Of a stretch of DNA of 64,000 nucleotides, positions 27,216 to 40,674 are shown one piece after another. Numbering within the stretch: position 1 is the stretch's first letter; each line of letters opens with the position of its first letter. The stretch spans positions 2,564,566-2,628,565 of the forward strand of contig JANPWX010000247.1 of the NCBI GenBank assembly GCA_024734555.1, in the 5' to 3' direction. Under the pieces are notes generated by a model. The model was not told where the DNA came from. It did no database searches and worked only from the letters and a program-made list of their open reading frames with translations. The stretch comes from Trochalopteron elliotii. Lineage: Eukaryota > Chordata > Aves > Passeriformes > Leiothrichidae. Made by a program: the position numbers and the translations under genes.

Positions 27216-28420
27216 CCAATTTCTAAAAATGATATAACAGTGAAATCTTGGTCATTTGAAATGCAAAGCTGACAGAATTTGGTGGATGATTTTGAGCCCT
27301 TAATACTGCCATAGAATTTCACTAGTTCTGCCATTTTTAGTTTTTTTTGTGTTATTTACATACAACATAATACAAAATTGAATATATATTTTTTATATGA
27401 AACAGAATAACATGCAATCACTAGCTCATACAGAATCCTCCCTGGCCCAATATTCTGGGATAACCTATCTGCCCTTTCCTGCACACTGCCTGATAGATGA
27501 GAAGTATAAGGGTACAGACTGTTATTAGCATGTAGACTTGCTCCTTTGTTTCAGTTTCTTACCTGTAAAGTATGGAATATGTTACCTATCACCTCTGCAA
27601 GTTTCAGAAATCTCCACATAAAATGTTTTATGTTATTAGCGTGCATATAAAAGGAAAAGATTTTCATTTATTCAGCTAATGTCAATGCCAATGTTTAAAA
27701 CCGGTCAGCTGTATCCCTAAAAATATTAAGCCTTTTTTTTCCTGTTAAATGGAAGGGGAGGAGAAAAGTCAGGCAAGGAGGAGGATCAGAAGAATGTGTT
27801 CTGCAGAACAAAAACTCCCTTTTGTGGATGTTTGAAGTAAAGTTCTCCTTTATTCTCCAAGAAAAACTTCAAACTCCCCTGTAGCAGCATCCAGGTCCAT
27901 TTCCCCTCTTCTCCCATTGAGCACTGCTTTTCCAATTTCACTCATAAAAATATTATTTTAGGAAAGCATAAAATCAGTTCCAATTTCAAGGTCTGTAATT
28001 CTAAGGCTGAAAAAAAGCTATTTGAATATTACATGTTTTGGTTTAATCCAAAAAGTAAAGCTTGCAAATCCATATGGGTTTTCTGTTCCTTTTCTCTGGC
28101 TGAGATTGATGAAAGCATAAAATGAGAGAAAGAAAAATCAAGGAGAAAATAATAAACCTGGAGCAATCTTATTATTAAATTATCATATGGAATGCCATTA
28201 CAGGGAATTAAATAGACCTATATCACTTAGACACCAGTCGTGCTTTGTAGAACAGCTTTTGGTATATATTTCAGTATTATCTATGCTAAATTTGGGCTGA
28301 AAAATAAAATTAATCACTGTGAGAGCTTCACACTCTAATTTCAATAGAAGGGGACTGATGTCTTAGATTTTGAGCACAAAATTAGAGATGAAATTCTAAC
28401 CTTAAAACTAACCTGGCAGT

Positions 28421-28480
28421 TTACATGTGTGTGTGTATGTGTGAGTGCATGAGCTTGTGTGTGGGAGTTTGTAGGTGTGC
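28421..28480. repeat. degenerate (GT)n tract
   Basis: Interrupted GT dinucleotides (TGTGTGTGTATGTGTGAGTG and onward), an old decayed dinucleotide microsatellite. Confidence 0.85.
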
Positions 28481-28564
28481 ACAGAAGCATTCACACATAT
28501 AAAAACATAGTAATCAGCTGTCACTCCCTCCTATTTAAAACACAGCATTAAGAAAACAGTCTTG

Positions 28565-28602
28565 TAGCTACTACTACTACATTAGCTACTACTAATACAT
28601 TA
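28565..28602. repeat. CTA-type tandem patch
   Basis: TAGCTACTACTA occurs twice about 19 bases apart, with extra CTA/CTAC triplets between. A short slippage-derived repeat. Confidence 0.8.
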
Positions 28603-31369
28603 TTACAGCCAGGACATTTCACTGTCATAAAGAGAAATTCAAAGAAAATAGTGATAAATGGCCTTTTTGGAAATTGTAAAACTAAAAATAACCCACAAAA
28701 TATAACATTCAAGAAAAATTTAGAAATTAACCTTAGGGATTACAGACTGATCTATTTCAAGGGCACTACCCCACCTATATGGAAGAATTATGGACTTTTC
28801 AATAGAGAAAGATATTCTTTCTTAAAGAAAAGAGATTTTTTTTCAAATGCCTTTTCAAAATAGTGAATGGCATAAATGGCAGAGAAAGTTCAATAAAATT
28901 TTGTCCTGACAGACAAAATGATAGAAAAACTCCTATCTAAAGAGTGAACAAGAATTATTATATAAAAGAATATTCCTAGGCAAGGCCATAGTGTTTCTAA
29001 TTTTCTTGATTAATCTTGAGCCAGAAGTTGACTACCTTCATCCAGAAGGATAAAGCAGTGTAAATCTCCCTCTTACAGAGTCCTGACCTAGCCCTGACAC
29101 TACTTATCACCACCTGAAAATTGAGTTAAGTGGTAGCCGAAGTTTATAGTTTTGTTTTTACTGTAACGTTTGAGAAAAAAAAAACAAGTGTGTGGGTTTT
29201 TCTTTATAGGTAAAAATGAAATCAAATATTAAATTGTCACACTGAAAAAATAACTAAGTCAATGAACCTTATCTAATGACATCTGAGGGAAAATAATGCC
29301 AGCATCAAGCAGCTATTTGACTGCAAGGTCAGGTCTTGAAGAAAACAATGTAGGTGTCTGGAACTAAATGTGACAGCTTAAAAACACAAATTAAGAAATA
29401 TTTTAAAGTTTGATTGTATTTTTCTGATTATGTTATCTGTTTGCTCTACATGGGAAGGATATGACAGAGTTTACAGCACTGGAAATTTCTCCTCTAAGCT
29501 GCATATACAACATGCAAAATATAAACCATTCTATTGTTATTATTTAATTCATAGAATTTGTAGGGTATTAAAAATACTAAAACTAAGCCTAGTTACCATT
29601 ATTTCAGTACCTTTATCATATGAACAATAGTAAAAATCAAGCAGACAGACCCATACTATTTGCAGTAAAATTGCCAAAGTTTAATTCTTTGTGGGTTTCT
29701 ACACTCATGTTTTAGAAATCACAGTTTGTTGTACAAACTGGAAAAACTGAAGTGCTTTCTGTGAAATAGTAGCACAGTGGAAATGAAAAAAATATTGCTG
29801 CTTGTTCTCTATGGCCATCAGTCCTGAGATCAAGAAAGGAGCCCCTGGAAAAGAAGTTTAGTAAGAGATTTTGAATTTAAAAATTGGCTATAGCCTGACC
29901 AGAAGCCACAACCCCATTTCATCTGAAGATCAAACCAAGCTTTAAGGGGAAAGGATCTCAATTAGTGGCTCTAAAGACCAACGCTCTTAAAATAAACTGC
30001 AACTTGATGATTGCTGGTTATCTTAATCTGACTGTAATGTTTTTGTTAATTTTTCTCCTTTGTTTTGAAAAAGCAAGCTAACAAGCAACCTCATTTATTA
30101 ATCTGATGGCAATCTATTTTACTTCAAATATAACAACAATCTGCATTCTAAAGTTTCCTCTGAATTGGGTAAGGTGCCTCATTTGTGGATGTAAATTTGT
30201 AACAGGATTTGGGCACCTAAGTGACATTTGACCAGTAACTCCAAAAAGGAGTAATCACTATTATCACCATTACCATCATGATAGCAATCCATCTGTTAAT
30301 AAATTCCTACTCTGCCCAAGTAGAGCATGTTTTTTTTTTCTGAACGGCAAAACCTCTGTAGCCATCAAAGTGTAAACAAGAAAAAGCCTCCTTCTTATGC
30401 GTGACTCCACATTAAAACACTCTGCTCATGCTTTTCTGCCACTCAATTATTCAGTCAAGAAACAACCAACAAAAAGAAAGTTTGCATATGAAACAAATGG
30501 CAAATGCTTGCACCTGCTGAAATGTTGCTTTTCTGGAGGGAAAATTGCTCTTTGTACATTGAATAGTCTCATGAAACAAATGCACAACCACAAGTATTCA
30601 TACCATAGCTACAACATTTGTGCTACTAATTTATTTATTAAAGGTCTTTTCTTTTTAGTAAATACTGTCAAATAAAACCAGACTGTTGTTTACATCTCTG
30701 AGGAGTAATAAACAGGATAAAATTAACTGCTAATTATTTCCACCTGGCGAACTCTATTTTGAGAGGTTTTGATTAATTAACAGTGGGGATCTATTATCAT
30801 CATTTGCTGGTGAGAAGGGAAAAAATAACAATTTACATCGAATCAACATTAATCTGAAGTGAGGTCTTTGTCCATTTTCTGGGTCATTGCTACTAAACTC
30901 ATTATAGAAATAATTGGAAAATGCAACCACTGTTAATCAATATAACAATATGATTTCCTTTATGAAGCTGATGGCAATTATGAGGAAGTCTGAAAAGAAA
31001 CTTTGAAGAAGTTAAAAAGTATGTTCTTTAAACATGGCCTTACTCTCGGAGAAAAAAAAAGCCACCTAGTTTTTATTTGCTTTCAAGATAGAAAGGGACA
31101 ATCTGGAAATAGTGAAGTGGTTGTTTCAGTGCTTCTTATTTTATCTTAAATTGATCTTACTAATTTCACTGAAAAATAATGTAGAAAGATTTTAGGCTAT
31201 GATGGACATCCAAGTTGTCTCAGTTTCCCTGGACCACTGACTGAAATATGCTCATTTGTGTCAGGGTTTTATCTGGCAGTGTGCCATAATCCAGCCCAGT
31301 TAACCCTCAGTAACACATCCTACCCACTCTACATTTTCCTCAGAACCCATTTTATTCTTTCTCTTGAGA

Positions 31370-31428
31370 AGCTGGACTTTGATACCCTGAGTGCCTTTCA
31401 ACCCAGGTTATTCTAAGATTCTAGGATT
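31370..31428 (+). mobile_element. CR1 LINE 3' tail, very short
   Basis: The plus strand reads CTGGACTTTGATACCCTGAG, then GTGCCTTTCAACCCAGGTTATT and two diverged tail octamers (CTAAGATTCTAGGATTG). This is the usual end of a CR1: a TTGGACTAGATGATC-like block, a TCCCTTCCAACCCA-like block, then ATTCTATG repeats. Only the last 60 or so bases are clear, and any further CR1 upstream is too decayed to call. Confidence 0.65.
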
Positions 31429-34400
31429 GTGTGAACATAAAGAAATACATGTCATCCAGCCCTACATATTTCAGAGTTTAGGATCCTCCAGGGGAATTTT
31501 TCAGGAGATTAATGAACTTGTTTGTTGTATTTACACTGATGAGGAGTGAGTTTGAACACAAAGATAACTGACGGAAATGTTATATGGTATACATTTAATT
31601 ATATTGAGAGTTCCCATGGCACTGGATGAACATGTTTTTACAGTGAGCAGTAAAAATCAATATAAAAATATAGTATGATAAATATAATGTATAGAAAAGA
31701 AAAAAAAACAGGGGATGGGAGCTAAACACTTTTTCCATCCTATTTTTTCTAAATGTGCTCTTTTTCTTAGTCTTCTCAGTTGATTTTAATCTCTCAGCTT
31801 TTTGACTTTCATCTGTGCACATGTGAGTCTTACTCATGTATCTACAGACTTGTTTACCTACTGCTACTATTTTATAGCATACATTTACTCTTGAGCATAT
31901 CTGATTGCCAGACAGTACCATTTTCCTGTTATACCAATCAAGATTTGAGGCAAAATTTCCTTTTTTTTTTGTTTTTATTTAGTCAATAATAGCAGAGAGT
32001 TAATGGAGATATATTAAATGCAGACTGTTCTTAGGACGCTCTTTGATGTGTTAAAAACAAAAATAATGAACATACATTATCTGCAGAATTTTGCAAGAAA
32101 TGTTTTGTCGTTTCCATTTGAGATTAAGAGAATCCTATATTCCTGTATTCTTCTACTGTGCAAAAATTTATGCTTCATCAAAACAGCACACAAAAGATAT
32201 TATATGTGATGACCTTTTCCTGAAAACAAATTCTGTGTCTATTGTCCTTCAAAACAAAAGGAGAAATTTTAATACTTTTTGCCACTTTCTCCTTTTCTAA
32301 AAAACCTAATTTTCTCTTTCCATGCATAGTTTTCTTATAATCTTCACAATTTTTCTACCTAAAAAGTCAAATACTGCTGGTTAAATTGGTTATCTTGTAG
32401 AATGAGATTAAGAAGCCAAGAAAAAACAGAGCAGTGTGTTCATTAACAGGATAAACAGCACTCAGTGTACTATAGGTTTAATTTTCATTCAGAACTCATG
32501 CTAGGACAGCTAATTGTCTCTGGTGGTCTTTAACATCCGTGACCCATGCTCAGTTATTGAGCTAGGAGATAAATTCAAACTTCCAAACAAAATATGATAG
32601 GTTGGTTGCAATAAACACACTGTCCCCATTCATTGCAGTTGTTTTCCTCTAATAGATAAAATGTAAATTCTAGTTCCTGGTAAGACTCAGATAAAGTAGA
32701 TGATTGCAAAATTTAATTGCTTTGTGCCTGGAATATATGGACCTATGTGATCAGAAATGTTTCCATTTACTGTAAGTTTCAATATTGTAGTTTATGTATC
32801 TGACCCTTTTCTCTCTCTCAGTGGTCGTGAAATGCAACAATCCAAATTTGAATATTCAACAACTTTAGTTGTACTCATGATTACCAGGGTGTGGTACTAG
32901 GAAAAATATCAGATATGGTTGTGGACTGGGTTAAAACCATGTTCTTGCCAGACACTGGTATAGGAAAAAAAATTTAGAGAATTTTGAGAATTTTAAGCCC
33001 TATGTCAAATTATACAACTGAGAGCTGAAGAAGTAAGGAGAGAAATATGACTGCACTTTCTGTAACCACAATCAGGATTAATTCCTTTTTAGGAGCAAAA
33101 GACAGAGAAAATGCATGTCAATGAAAGATAAAATTGAAGAAAGTGTATGTCAAAATTTTTGACTGAGCTTGAGTTGTTCCTTCATTGTGACATTGTCACC
33201 ACAAACACCCATAGAAAGTTGTTCTCCTAAACTCAGTTAATCCAGGAAAAAGGGTTCAGGGCAGGATTCCTATTTTCTCTTAAACCGCTTTACACGACAC
33301 CCAAAATGTAAAGCACCAAGGGAATCTGTCCTTTACTCTGCTGAAACAGAAGGTTTTCCAGTGTAATAAGGCAAAATTCACACTGTGAAAGTACTGCTGA
33401 AAAAGGGATTAGATCAGCCACATGTTGGGTGGAACGTAGCAGCTATTTACCAAAACACAGCAACTCTCTCAACATGTTAGGAAAGGAAATTAAGAAAGCT
33501 GTCTCCATCTGAAGCTGCAGGGGAAATTTAGGGAAGCAGAATGTAATTAACCTAATTGAAATTTTTCAGAGTACAGGATTTTTCCAGAATGACTTTGTCA
33601 TGAAACAAATGAGCCAGTGGCACAGGCATTCACTTTTAGCAAAGCAGCAGCTTTGATCTTTTGTGCATATCCACGCTAAACTCCAAAGACTGTTCATGCA
33701 TCAAGCATTCAGGCCTCTGCACTGTTTGTTCTTGGCAAACTAACAATAAAATCCAGTTGGTGTAACCGGACATCTCGAACAAACAGTCTATAATTGTCAA
33801 TATTTTCACTGGTGACATAAATGAGAGAAGCTGACTATTTTTTAGGGTCTTGTGAAGCTTAAGGAAATCTTGGTATTGCTGCCATAAAGCATTGACACCC
33901 TGCAGAATAAAAAAAAGAAATCAGCAATACATAACTTATTTTTTTTTCAGAGGTTCACCCAGCAACATTTTTGGAAGCTGCAATTCTTTTTCATGTAAAC
34001 AACTATTGGACAGGGAAGTTCACTGTACTCAAAATCTGCATCACACTTTATCTGTGTGGTGTTTCTTCTTCACCTCATTCCTCTTCAGGAGGGAAGGAAG
34101 AGATGGGACTATTTTAATACATTAACTATTACATACATAAACTGCAATGGGTGATGGATTTAGTGACGTCTAAATTTTATACAGCATTTCAGTAGCAGAG
34201 CTGAGAATGCTGAAACCTGCTTTAAACATTTCTTTCACCAATTCTCTAGATGCTCTGTCCTGAAATATGAAGTTTGTGTAAAAGAACACAAGCCAACCAT
34301 TTAGTATTAATTACAGTCCTGATTTCTCCAACCACACATGCAGCTCAAAGATTAATCCACAAAAACTTCTGAGTTCATTTATACAGCAATATTGTGGTTC

Positions 34401-37159
34401 AATTTAACACATTCTCTGTTTCAATTCTTTGCTCCCAGGCTAATGGTTTTACCATTCCCTAACTCCTACTGCCTTTTCTGCCTTCTAGTCTAGCCACCTG
34501 ACCAAAAATCTTAAACCTTACTGACTCTAGTTGCATTGTTCCATTTTTCTCAATACATGTCTGGTCTTGATATTATGGGAGAATATAATATTTTAGTGTT
34601 GGAGAAATACCCTCCATCATTATTTTATACATATTTTCCCATGAGATACTCCTCTGTTTTCTGTAACTCTGCTGTCTAATAGAGTATGGACATCTCTAAG
34701 CCATTCAATAGAATCCTTCATGTCACACAGTGAACAAGAGCAGGTAGGAATTAGCAGTTAAATATTGTTTTACAAGGGGTTTGGAAGAGGAATGCTTTTC
34801 TATGAGAAATTTTGCAGGAGGATCATCATATTTTAAAAGAGCACAATTAAACATGTTATAATGTATGAAGTGTGGATGTTAACATCTACCTCTTTAAAAA
34901 ATAAATAAGTTATTTGCTCCTGATAAGGTAGGCTAAATGAGAATAGAGGAGAGGAGCAGCTGGTATGGCTCTCTAAAAGGCAGCATCAAGGCACAGGTTT
35001 CCTGCTGATCCTGTGGGGACTGGAGGGGCATGACAAGAGTTTGTTACTGCATGCAGAATTTTAGAATAATTTCATTTCCAGAATAACCAATATAGTTGTT
35101 ATCTAATGCCAAATTCTGTAATTACAGAATACATATTTTTTCTAAAAGTTCTGTGGGTTTTTTATTTCCTGAACAGAGTTTTTCAGCAATAAATTCTGAA
35201 AAAACTAGAAATTACTTAATGTCTATTTTGCTTAATGATAACCAGTTCTTTAAATTGCTTCTCAGTTCACATGTCAGTTTTTCTCTCACCCCAAAATCTG
35301 CTTTTCATAATCTCATGAAAACTTTTAAATTCCCTTAGTTTTCTGTGGAATGTGTTTAGTAAGTCCTTCCAGGAATTTGTCCCTCTCCTCATGTCTGAGA
35401 AGCCAAATCAAATGTCATTGGACTGACATTTTCTTTTTCTGATTTTCTTATTCAAGTTTCCCAACAAGTACTGAAAACCCAATAGCTTTCTGCCCTTTTG
35501 TTTGCTGTTGGGTTTTTTGGTCAAAGTTCAAGATTCTATAAAAAGAGAGGAACTTTAGAAACACCTACTTTGTCTCTCAAGCTTTGGCTGTTCTTTATTC
35601 TGTTCTATTTCTGACCTCACATGCTCAACTAGGTTAATACTTTCACAAATGATCTCTCAGCCAGGATCGATTCATGCTCAAATCTGTGGAAGATTAAAAG
35701 TGCTGAAAATGGACTGTTGGTCTGTAAACACTAACACATTCTGTATAAGTAAACCAGAGTGGCAATAGAAATAGACAGTTCTCTATATCATTTAGTGATT
35801 TTTTTTAAATGTATTTCTCCTATAAAACCTAAAGTGGTAAATATGAACCTGTAAATTCCCGTTTCTCGAAAAGTGTCTATCAAAATCAATGATTTTAATG
35901 GCAACTACTGATCTTCAGAAACAAGCTCCAAGTATTTATGAAAACATTTTTTAAATACAGAACAGTGAAATGACTCTCATGTAATCTGCAAAAGTTAATG
36001 GTATCCTGCTACATGACCCTCTATAAGACCCATGATTATATCTCTTGACTTCTTAATGGAAATCTAGTTGTCAATATCAGTTAGAAAATGGAGGGAGAAT
36101 TAAATCTTATGAATGTATCTGATGAATATGTAGAAGGAATATGAATATATGTAGAAGAATTATGGATATACATAGAAAGGCATGATATCAAACCAAACTG
36201 GTAGTGTGGTTTATCAGACCAATTCAGTACAGGTTGGAAAACTATTGAAATTAAAGAAACAGCAGGTTCAAGATGGTTCCTTCAACAATAATTTTGTTTT
36301 TATGAGTTTGTTTGACAGTCATTAAGTCTTCAGACACACAAGAATCTAGTCTGGACCATTGGACCATTGATCTTCAGTGCCTAAAAGTTTCACAAATTAC
36401 TAGTACTTTCTTTAAGGATCTAATTATCAGAGTTTTCTACAAACTGCAGTCCCCAATATACCAGCTGCTATTCATAAGGCATAAAAATAGGGGATTGTGT
36501 GTCCCTACATAGCACAGGTCAGGCTACCAACTGCTTCAACTTTCACAGACACTGTCTCAGGGGTAGTGCAGTTAACAGAAGGTAAGCTGTGTCTGTCATG
36601 TCAGACATCTGGATTATAATAATAAATTATGCAGGGGTTTTGTTAAGGTATAAATCTCTGATGTACAAAAATGTCACAAAAGACATTATTAATATTTGAA
36701 CAATATTGAATACATGGTCTTCCTGTTTACTTTACTTTCCCCAGTCCAAAATGAATTAGGAAATAGATGACAGGTGCTAAATAGGAAGTCTGTTTGTCTG
36801 TGTATTTTTTAGAAACTCAGTTACATGCCATACAGAAGAGAATTCTCAAGAGCATGCTCAGTTTTTATTGAGAAAAGTGATTTTAGTAACATTTCTGTTT
36901 AACCACTTGAACCAAAGACTTTAAATGGCAGCTTTGATGTCTGTAAAAATCCAGATGGATTTTAATATGATAAAGAATAGATAATTTCTTCGCTGACCTT
37001 CTTGACAAATCTGAAGATATTTTGATGAAAAAGTCAGAAAGTTTCAAAAGTGATGATGCAGAATGACCAATCACAAGATAAAGACTGAGAAGCAGAGAAC
37101 AGGCATAGTTTTAAATCCAATACCATGATTCATGTACTGCTGCAAAATTACAAGACAAC

Positions 37160-37184
37160 TATATATATATATATATATATATAT
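37160..37184. repeat. (AT)n microsatellite, about 12 copies
   Basis: Uninterrupted AT dinucleotides over 25 bases, self-complementary and likely length-variable. Confidence 0.97.
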
Positions 37185-38930
37185 CAGAGGTCTGCTTCAG
37201 GTTTGGAATTTTAAAAAAAAATTAGATTTTTTTATAAGATTTAAGCAATGCTAGTACCTTAATAACCAGTTAATCTGTGAAAATAAAACATCTGCTAGAG
37301 ATATAAATGGGAAAATATTCAGGTTTCTTTTTAAATCCTGTTATCACTTAAACTATCTATTGTGTATTCAGTACGTGGACAAGATCCACCATGCTGCTTG
37401 CAGGCATTCTTCTGGTGGTTGGTTTGTATTAGGAACAAAGTTCTTGTAGGACATCTTTATGGAAAGGAAAAGGAAAGACTACTGAAGTTTTATACAACAA
37501 AAAAGAAGTATTTTTGGAAGAAGAGAAACAAGCAGTAGATGACTGAGCAGACAGCTTTCCTTTTGTTCTGCTTTAAAGGACTAGGGAAAGGTAGACAGAG
37601 TTTCATACATTTTCCTCAGCACTTCCAAATGTATTAAGTACCAATATTTGTGTGAGACAGTTGGAATCTCCTGCTTTGTGAGGGGAAGAGTGCTAATCTT
37701 TCATTTTTATTTTGTTTTTAGATGGGTGGCTGATGTTGAAGTAGTTTCTAAACTGAAAAAGCCATGCCTGCATGCATTACTTGCTTGCTGTCTGACATTC
37801 TTGATGAGCAGAACTGAACTGGACAGCGATGTATTGCCAGGGAGCAGAAACACTAATTTGTAAATGCAGTGCTCAATCAGTGATGCTAAGGAAAGCTATC
37901 TACCCCTGCAGCTTTACACATTATGAGATATCATCTCCTCTGTTTTTTCTTGTTGAGCCTCATAAAGAACAGAGAAACTGGGAAACAGAGAATTCAGCTT
38001 AATTTCAAATGGTTGTCTTAAAGTGGGATGCAGCTAATTTGGTTTATGGAGGTGGAAGAAAAGCTTGGCCCATGTAGATTTTAGTTAAAGCTGTTACACT
38101 GTAAAATCCTGAATGGCTATTTTTAAAGATATAATTTCCATTGTAACTGGAACTTAATTCTATTTCAAATGCAAGAAAAAATATTGGGGAATGGTTATTG
38201 AAATTCTAATTTTGCTTTTAAGAGTGTCTTAAAATGTCCTTTTTCCTCCCTTTTCCTCCCTCTGAATAAAATTAGAAAAACTTCTGGGAGACCAGAAAAA
38301 TGGACCAAAGCTGGTGCCTTCTGCATGCATTTACAATGTTGATAAACAAAGCAGAATAACAGGCACCCCCCCTTCCTCCCCTTTAAGCACACTTTTTTAT
38401 AAAACAAGTTCAGTTCAGATGTATAAACCCCTGGAATTTGTTGTCCAAATATACTTTTGATCACAGATAGCAACACTTGAATCAAGCGTGATTTTTTTTC
38501 TTAGTCTGAAGTTTTCTACAATTTCATCTTTGCTTAAACAGTAAAGTAAAAAAAAGACCATTAAAAAGTCAGTTATTTTTCTATGAATATTCTTATTATT
38601 ACAACAGCCATTATGTTTGAAGTTTTTAATTTAGCTAAATAGTTGGCATTGAAAAAAACACTTCCATACTCAGAGGTTATTCTTTTTGATGTATCTGGAA
38701 TCTGATATCCACCTCATGATACAAAGTGAGTGATGCATGATAAATCCATTGACTGCATGGGGAGATGTTTCAGAGAAGATTTCTGTCTATCTCACAGTTT
38801 TTTAAATGTATTTCTGTAGTCTGAACTACCAAGATTCATTAGTTTGAATCAGGCCAAAGGACTGGAGGAAGTTTGAGTAGGATCATCTGTTATTTTGACA
38901 GGCCCTTGTCAGAGTTAATTATCTGTTCAG

Positions 38931-38945
38931 AAAAAAAAAAAAAAA
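38931..38945. repeat. A15 homopolymer run
   Basis: Fifteen consecutive A residues. The sequence to its left shows no retrogene or LINE similarity that I recognise, so it is listed only as a simple repeat. Confidence 0.9.
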
Positions 38946-40674
38946 GTACAGAATATGTAGCTGTTATTGGAATACACACACCTTGATATTTGTCTTTACA
39001 AATGGATACAGACCAGTAGACCATTATGGCCACAAAAGAGAAAAAAAACCTGAAAACTGGGCAAAGAATGACACTACATAAATGTCTGGAAGACCTGAGG
39101 TTTACCTGGGACTGTGATGTGGGGTGGCTCTTCCCCTTTCCTGATGAGCACTCTTAATCATCTGACAGAGAAGAAGCTGCTTGCTGTCAGGGCAGCCATA
39201 TCCAGCCTTTGCAAGGTGCTCAGATGAAAATATATTTATTGATAGGTGAATGAAGACTGCTTTACACCATTCTTTGTGGCTGTACATATTTTTTCCCTTG
39301 GAGTTTAAAACTGATATGCCATCCTGAGAAATAACTACTCCTTTATCCCTCCACCATTGTGACTCAAGCTGGGACAAAAATCACTTACAACTACTGAATA
39401 AAACTTAGCTCATCATTTTCTTGGTGCTAGATTTTCAGCTTCAAAAGACATTACTTCTTTTAGCTAAGGATTATATAGTTTAAGAGAAACACTCAAAAGT
39501 AGAATTAACTCAAACTAATAAAGCAGGCAATAGAAATCAAATCAGTTTAAAGATCACAATTGCTTTGAAAACAATTAGCATTAACTCAGATCCCATTAAA
39601 TATTATGTATTACTTGGCTAGAGGGTCTAAATTAAGAAAGAGAAAAAGAAAACACAGAAAATTCCAATGAAAAGTAAGTAAACTGATTAGTTTCACAAAG
39701 ACTGGTGTATATTTTTCATTACTTTTATTTTAACATTTTTCCAGTTCACATAAACCCTGTTATGATGTTCATACATCATAGGCTGATTCTATTTTTCTTT
39801 CACTATGTGACTTTTGTTCTAGGCCAACACACTCTAAAAGAGAGTATGATCCATTTGTTTGCTTTGCCTTCTGGGCTTCTTCCTGTCCCTGACATAATTT
39901 TGTGTTACTTTCTTTATTAAAAATAATTCTGAAGAGTCTGATATTTTCACCTCTAAGCCAGACAGCTGTTTAAGAGTGGTCATGGCAAGTAATATTTAAA
40001 CTGGTTTGAGTTATTCTTCCTTGTTCATTGCTTATTAAATAAAGAATGTTCTTCATTGAAGATTTCCTTGAGACACAATATCATCATCTGCAATATTTTA
40101 AATTCTGAAAATAATCATGTTAGATTTATTCTACTCCTTCCAACCTCCAGACATAGCCAGGCTGACTAGCTCTTCAGTCTTTCTGTCACCTTCATACTTA
40201 GCTTTAAAAACTCACTTGAGTGCATTTGCTGCCTTTTTGCCTTCCATTTGACAATGAAGGTTATCACACTCTCACTGGATTTATATTTTTAAAGTGTCAT
40301 CTTGCAATGATCAGTATGACAGCATGTTTCATACAGCAGTCCATAAAACCTTTGGAGAAAACCCAAGAGAGGATTAGTGCTCGTGAAAGACAAAGTTGGG
40401 GGAGGGAAGGAACCAAAAGATTCTTTTTTTATTTTGTATTTCATACAGGGAGAAAAAGGACAAATCCTCCTCTTCCCCCTTGGAGTTTATTTGATAATTC
40501 ATTCATTCAAATGAATATGATTTGTTTGGATTAGTGGGACAGAAGATACTGGTAAATAATTGTTTTGGAGATTAAACAGTACCAAAACCCTTTAGCTGGT
40601 AATGCATCCAATAGGAGGATATGGCAAATGTCATGCAGGCTATTTGGCACTGAGATGTGTCGTATCATATTTGG

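Larger units (their letters stand above)
27216..31369. other. unique AT-rich non-coding DNA
   Basis: No gene recognised. Contains a degenerate GT tract (28421-28480), a CTA-repeat patch (28565-28602), and from about 29.9 to 31.0 kb a stretch rich in TAATTA/TTAATC-type words that may be conserved non-coding sequence. Confidence 0.6.
31429..40674. other. unique AT-rich non-coding DNA
   Basis: No gene or transposon recognised over 9.2 kb. Contains an AT microsatellite (37160-37184), an A15 run (38931-38945) with no element beside it, and a CpG-retaining stretch near 33540-33830. A T-rich run ending in TTTTTAG before 37723 resembles a splice acceptor, but no exon structure supports it. Confidence 0.6.

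Noticed and set aside
37648..37863. Possible coding exon after a T-rich acceptor-like run ending TTTTTAG
   Set aside because: The 71-residue frame has no recognisable domain, no donor or second exon is evident, and T-runs followed by AG are frequent in this AT-rich DNA.
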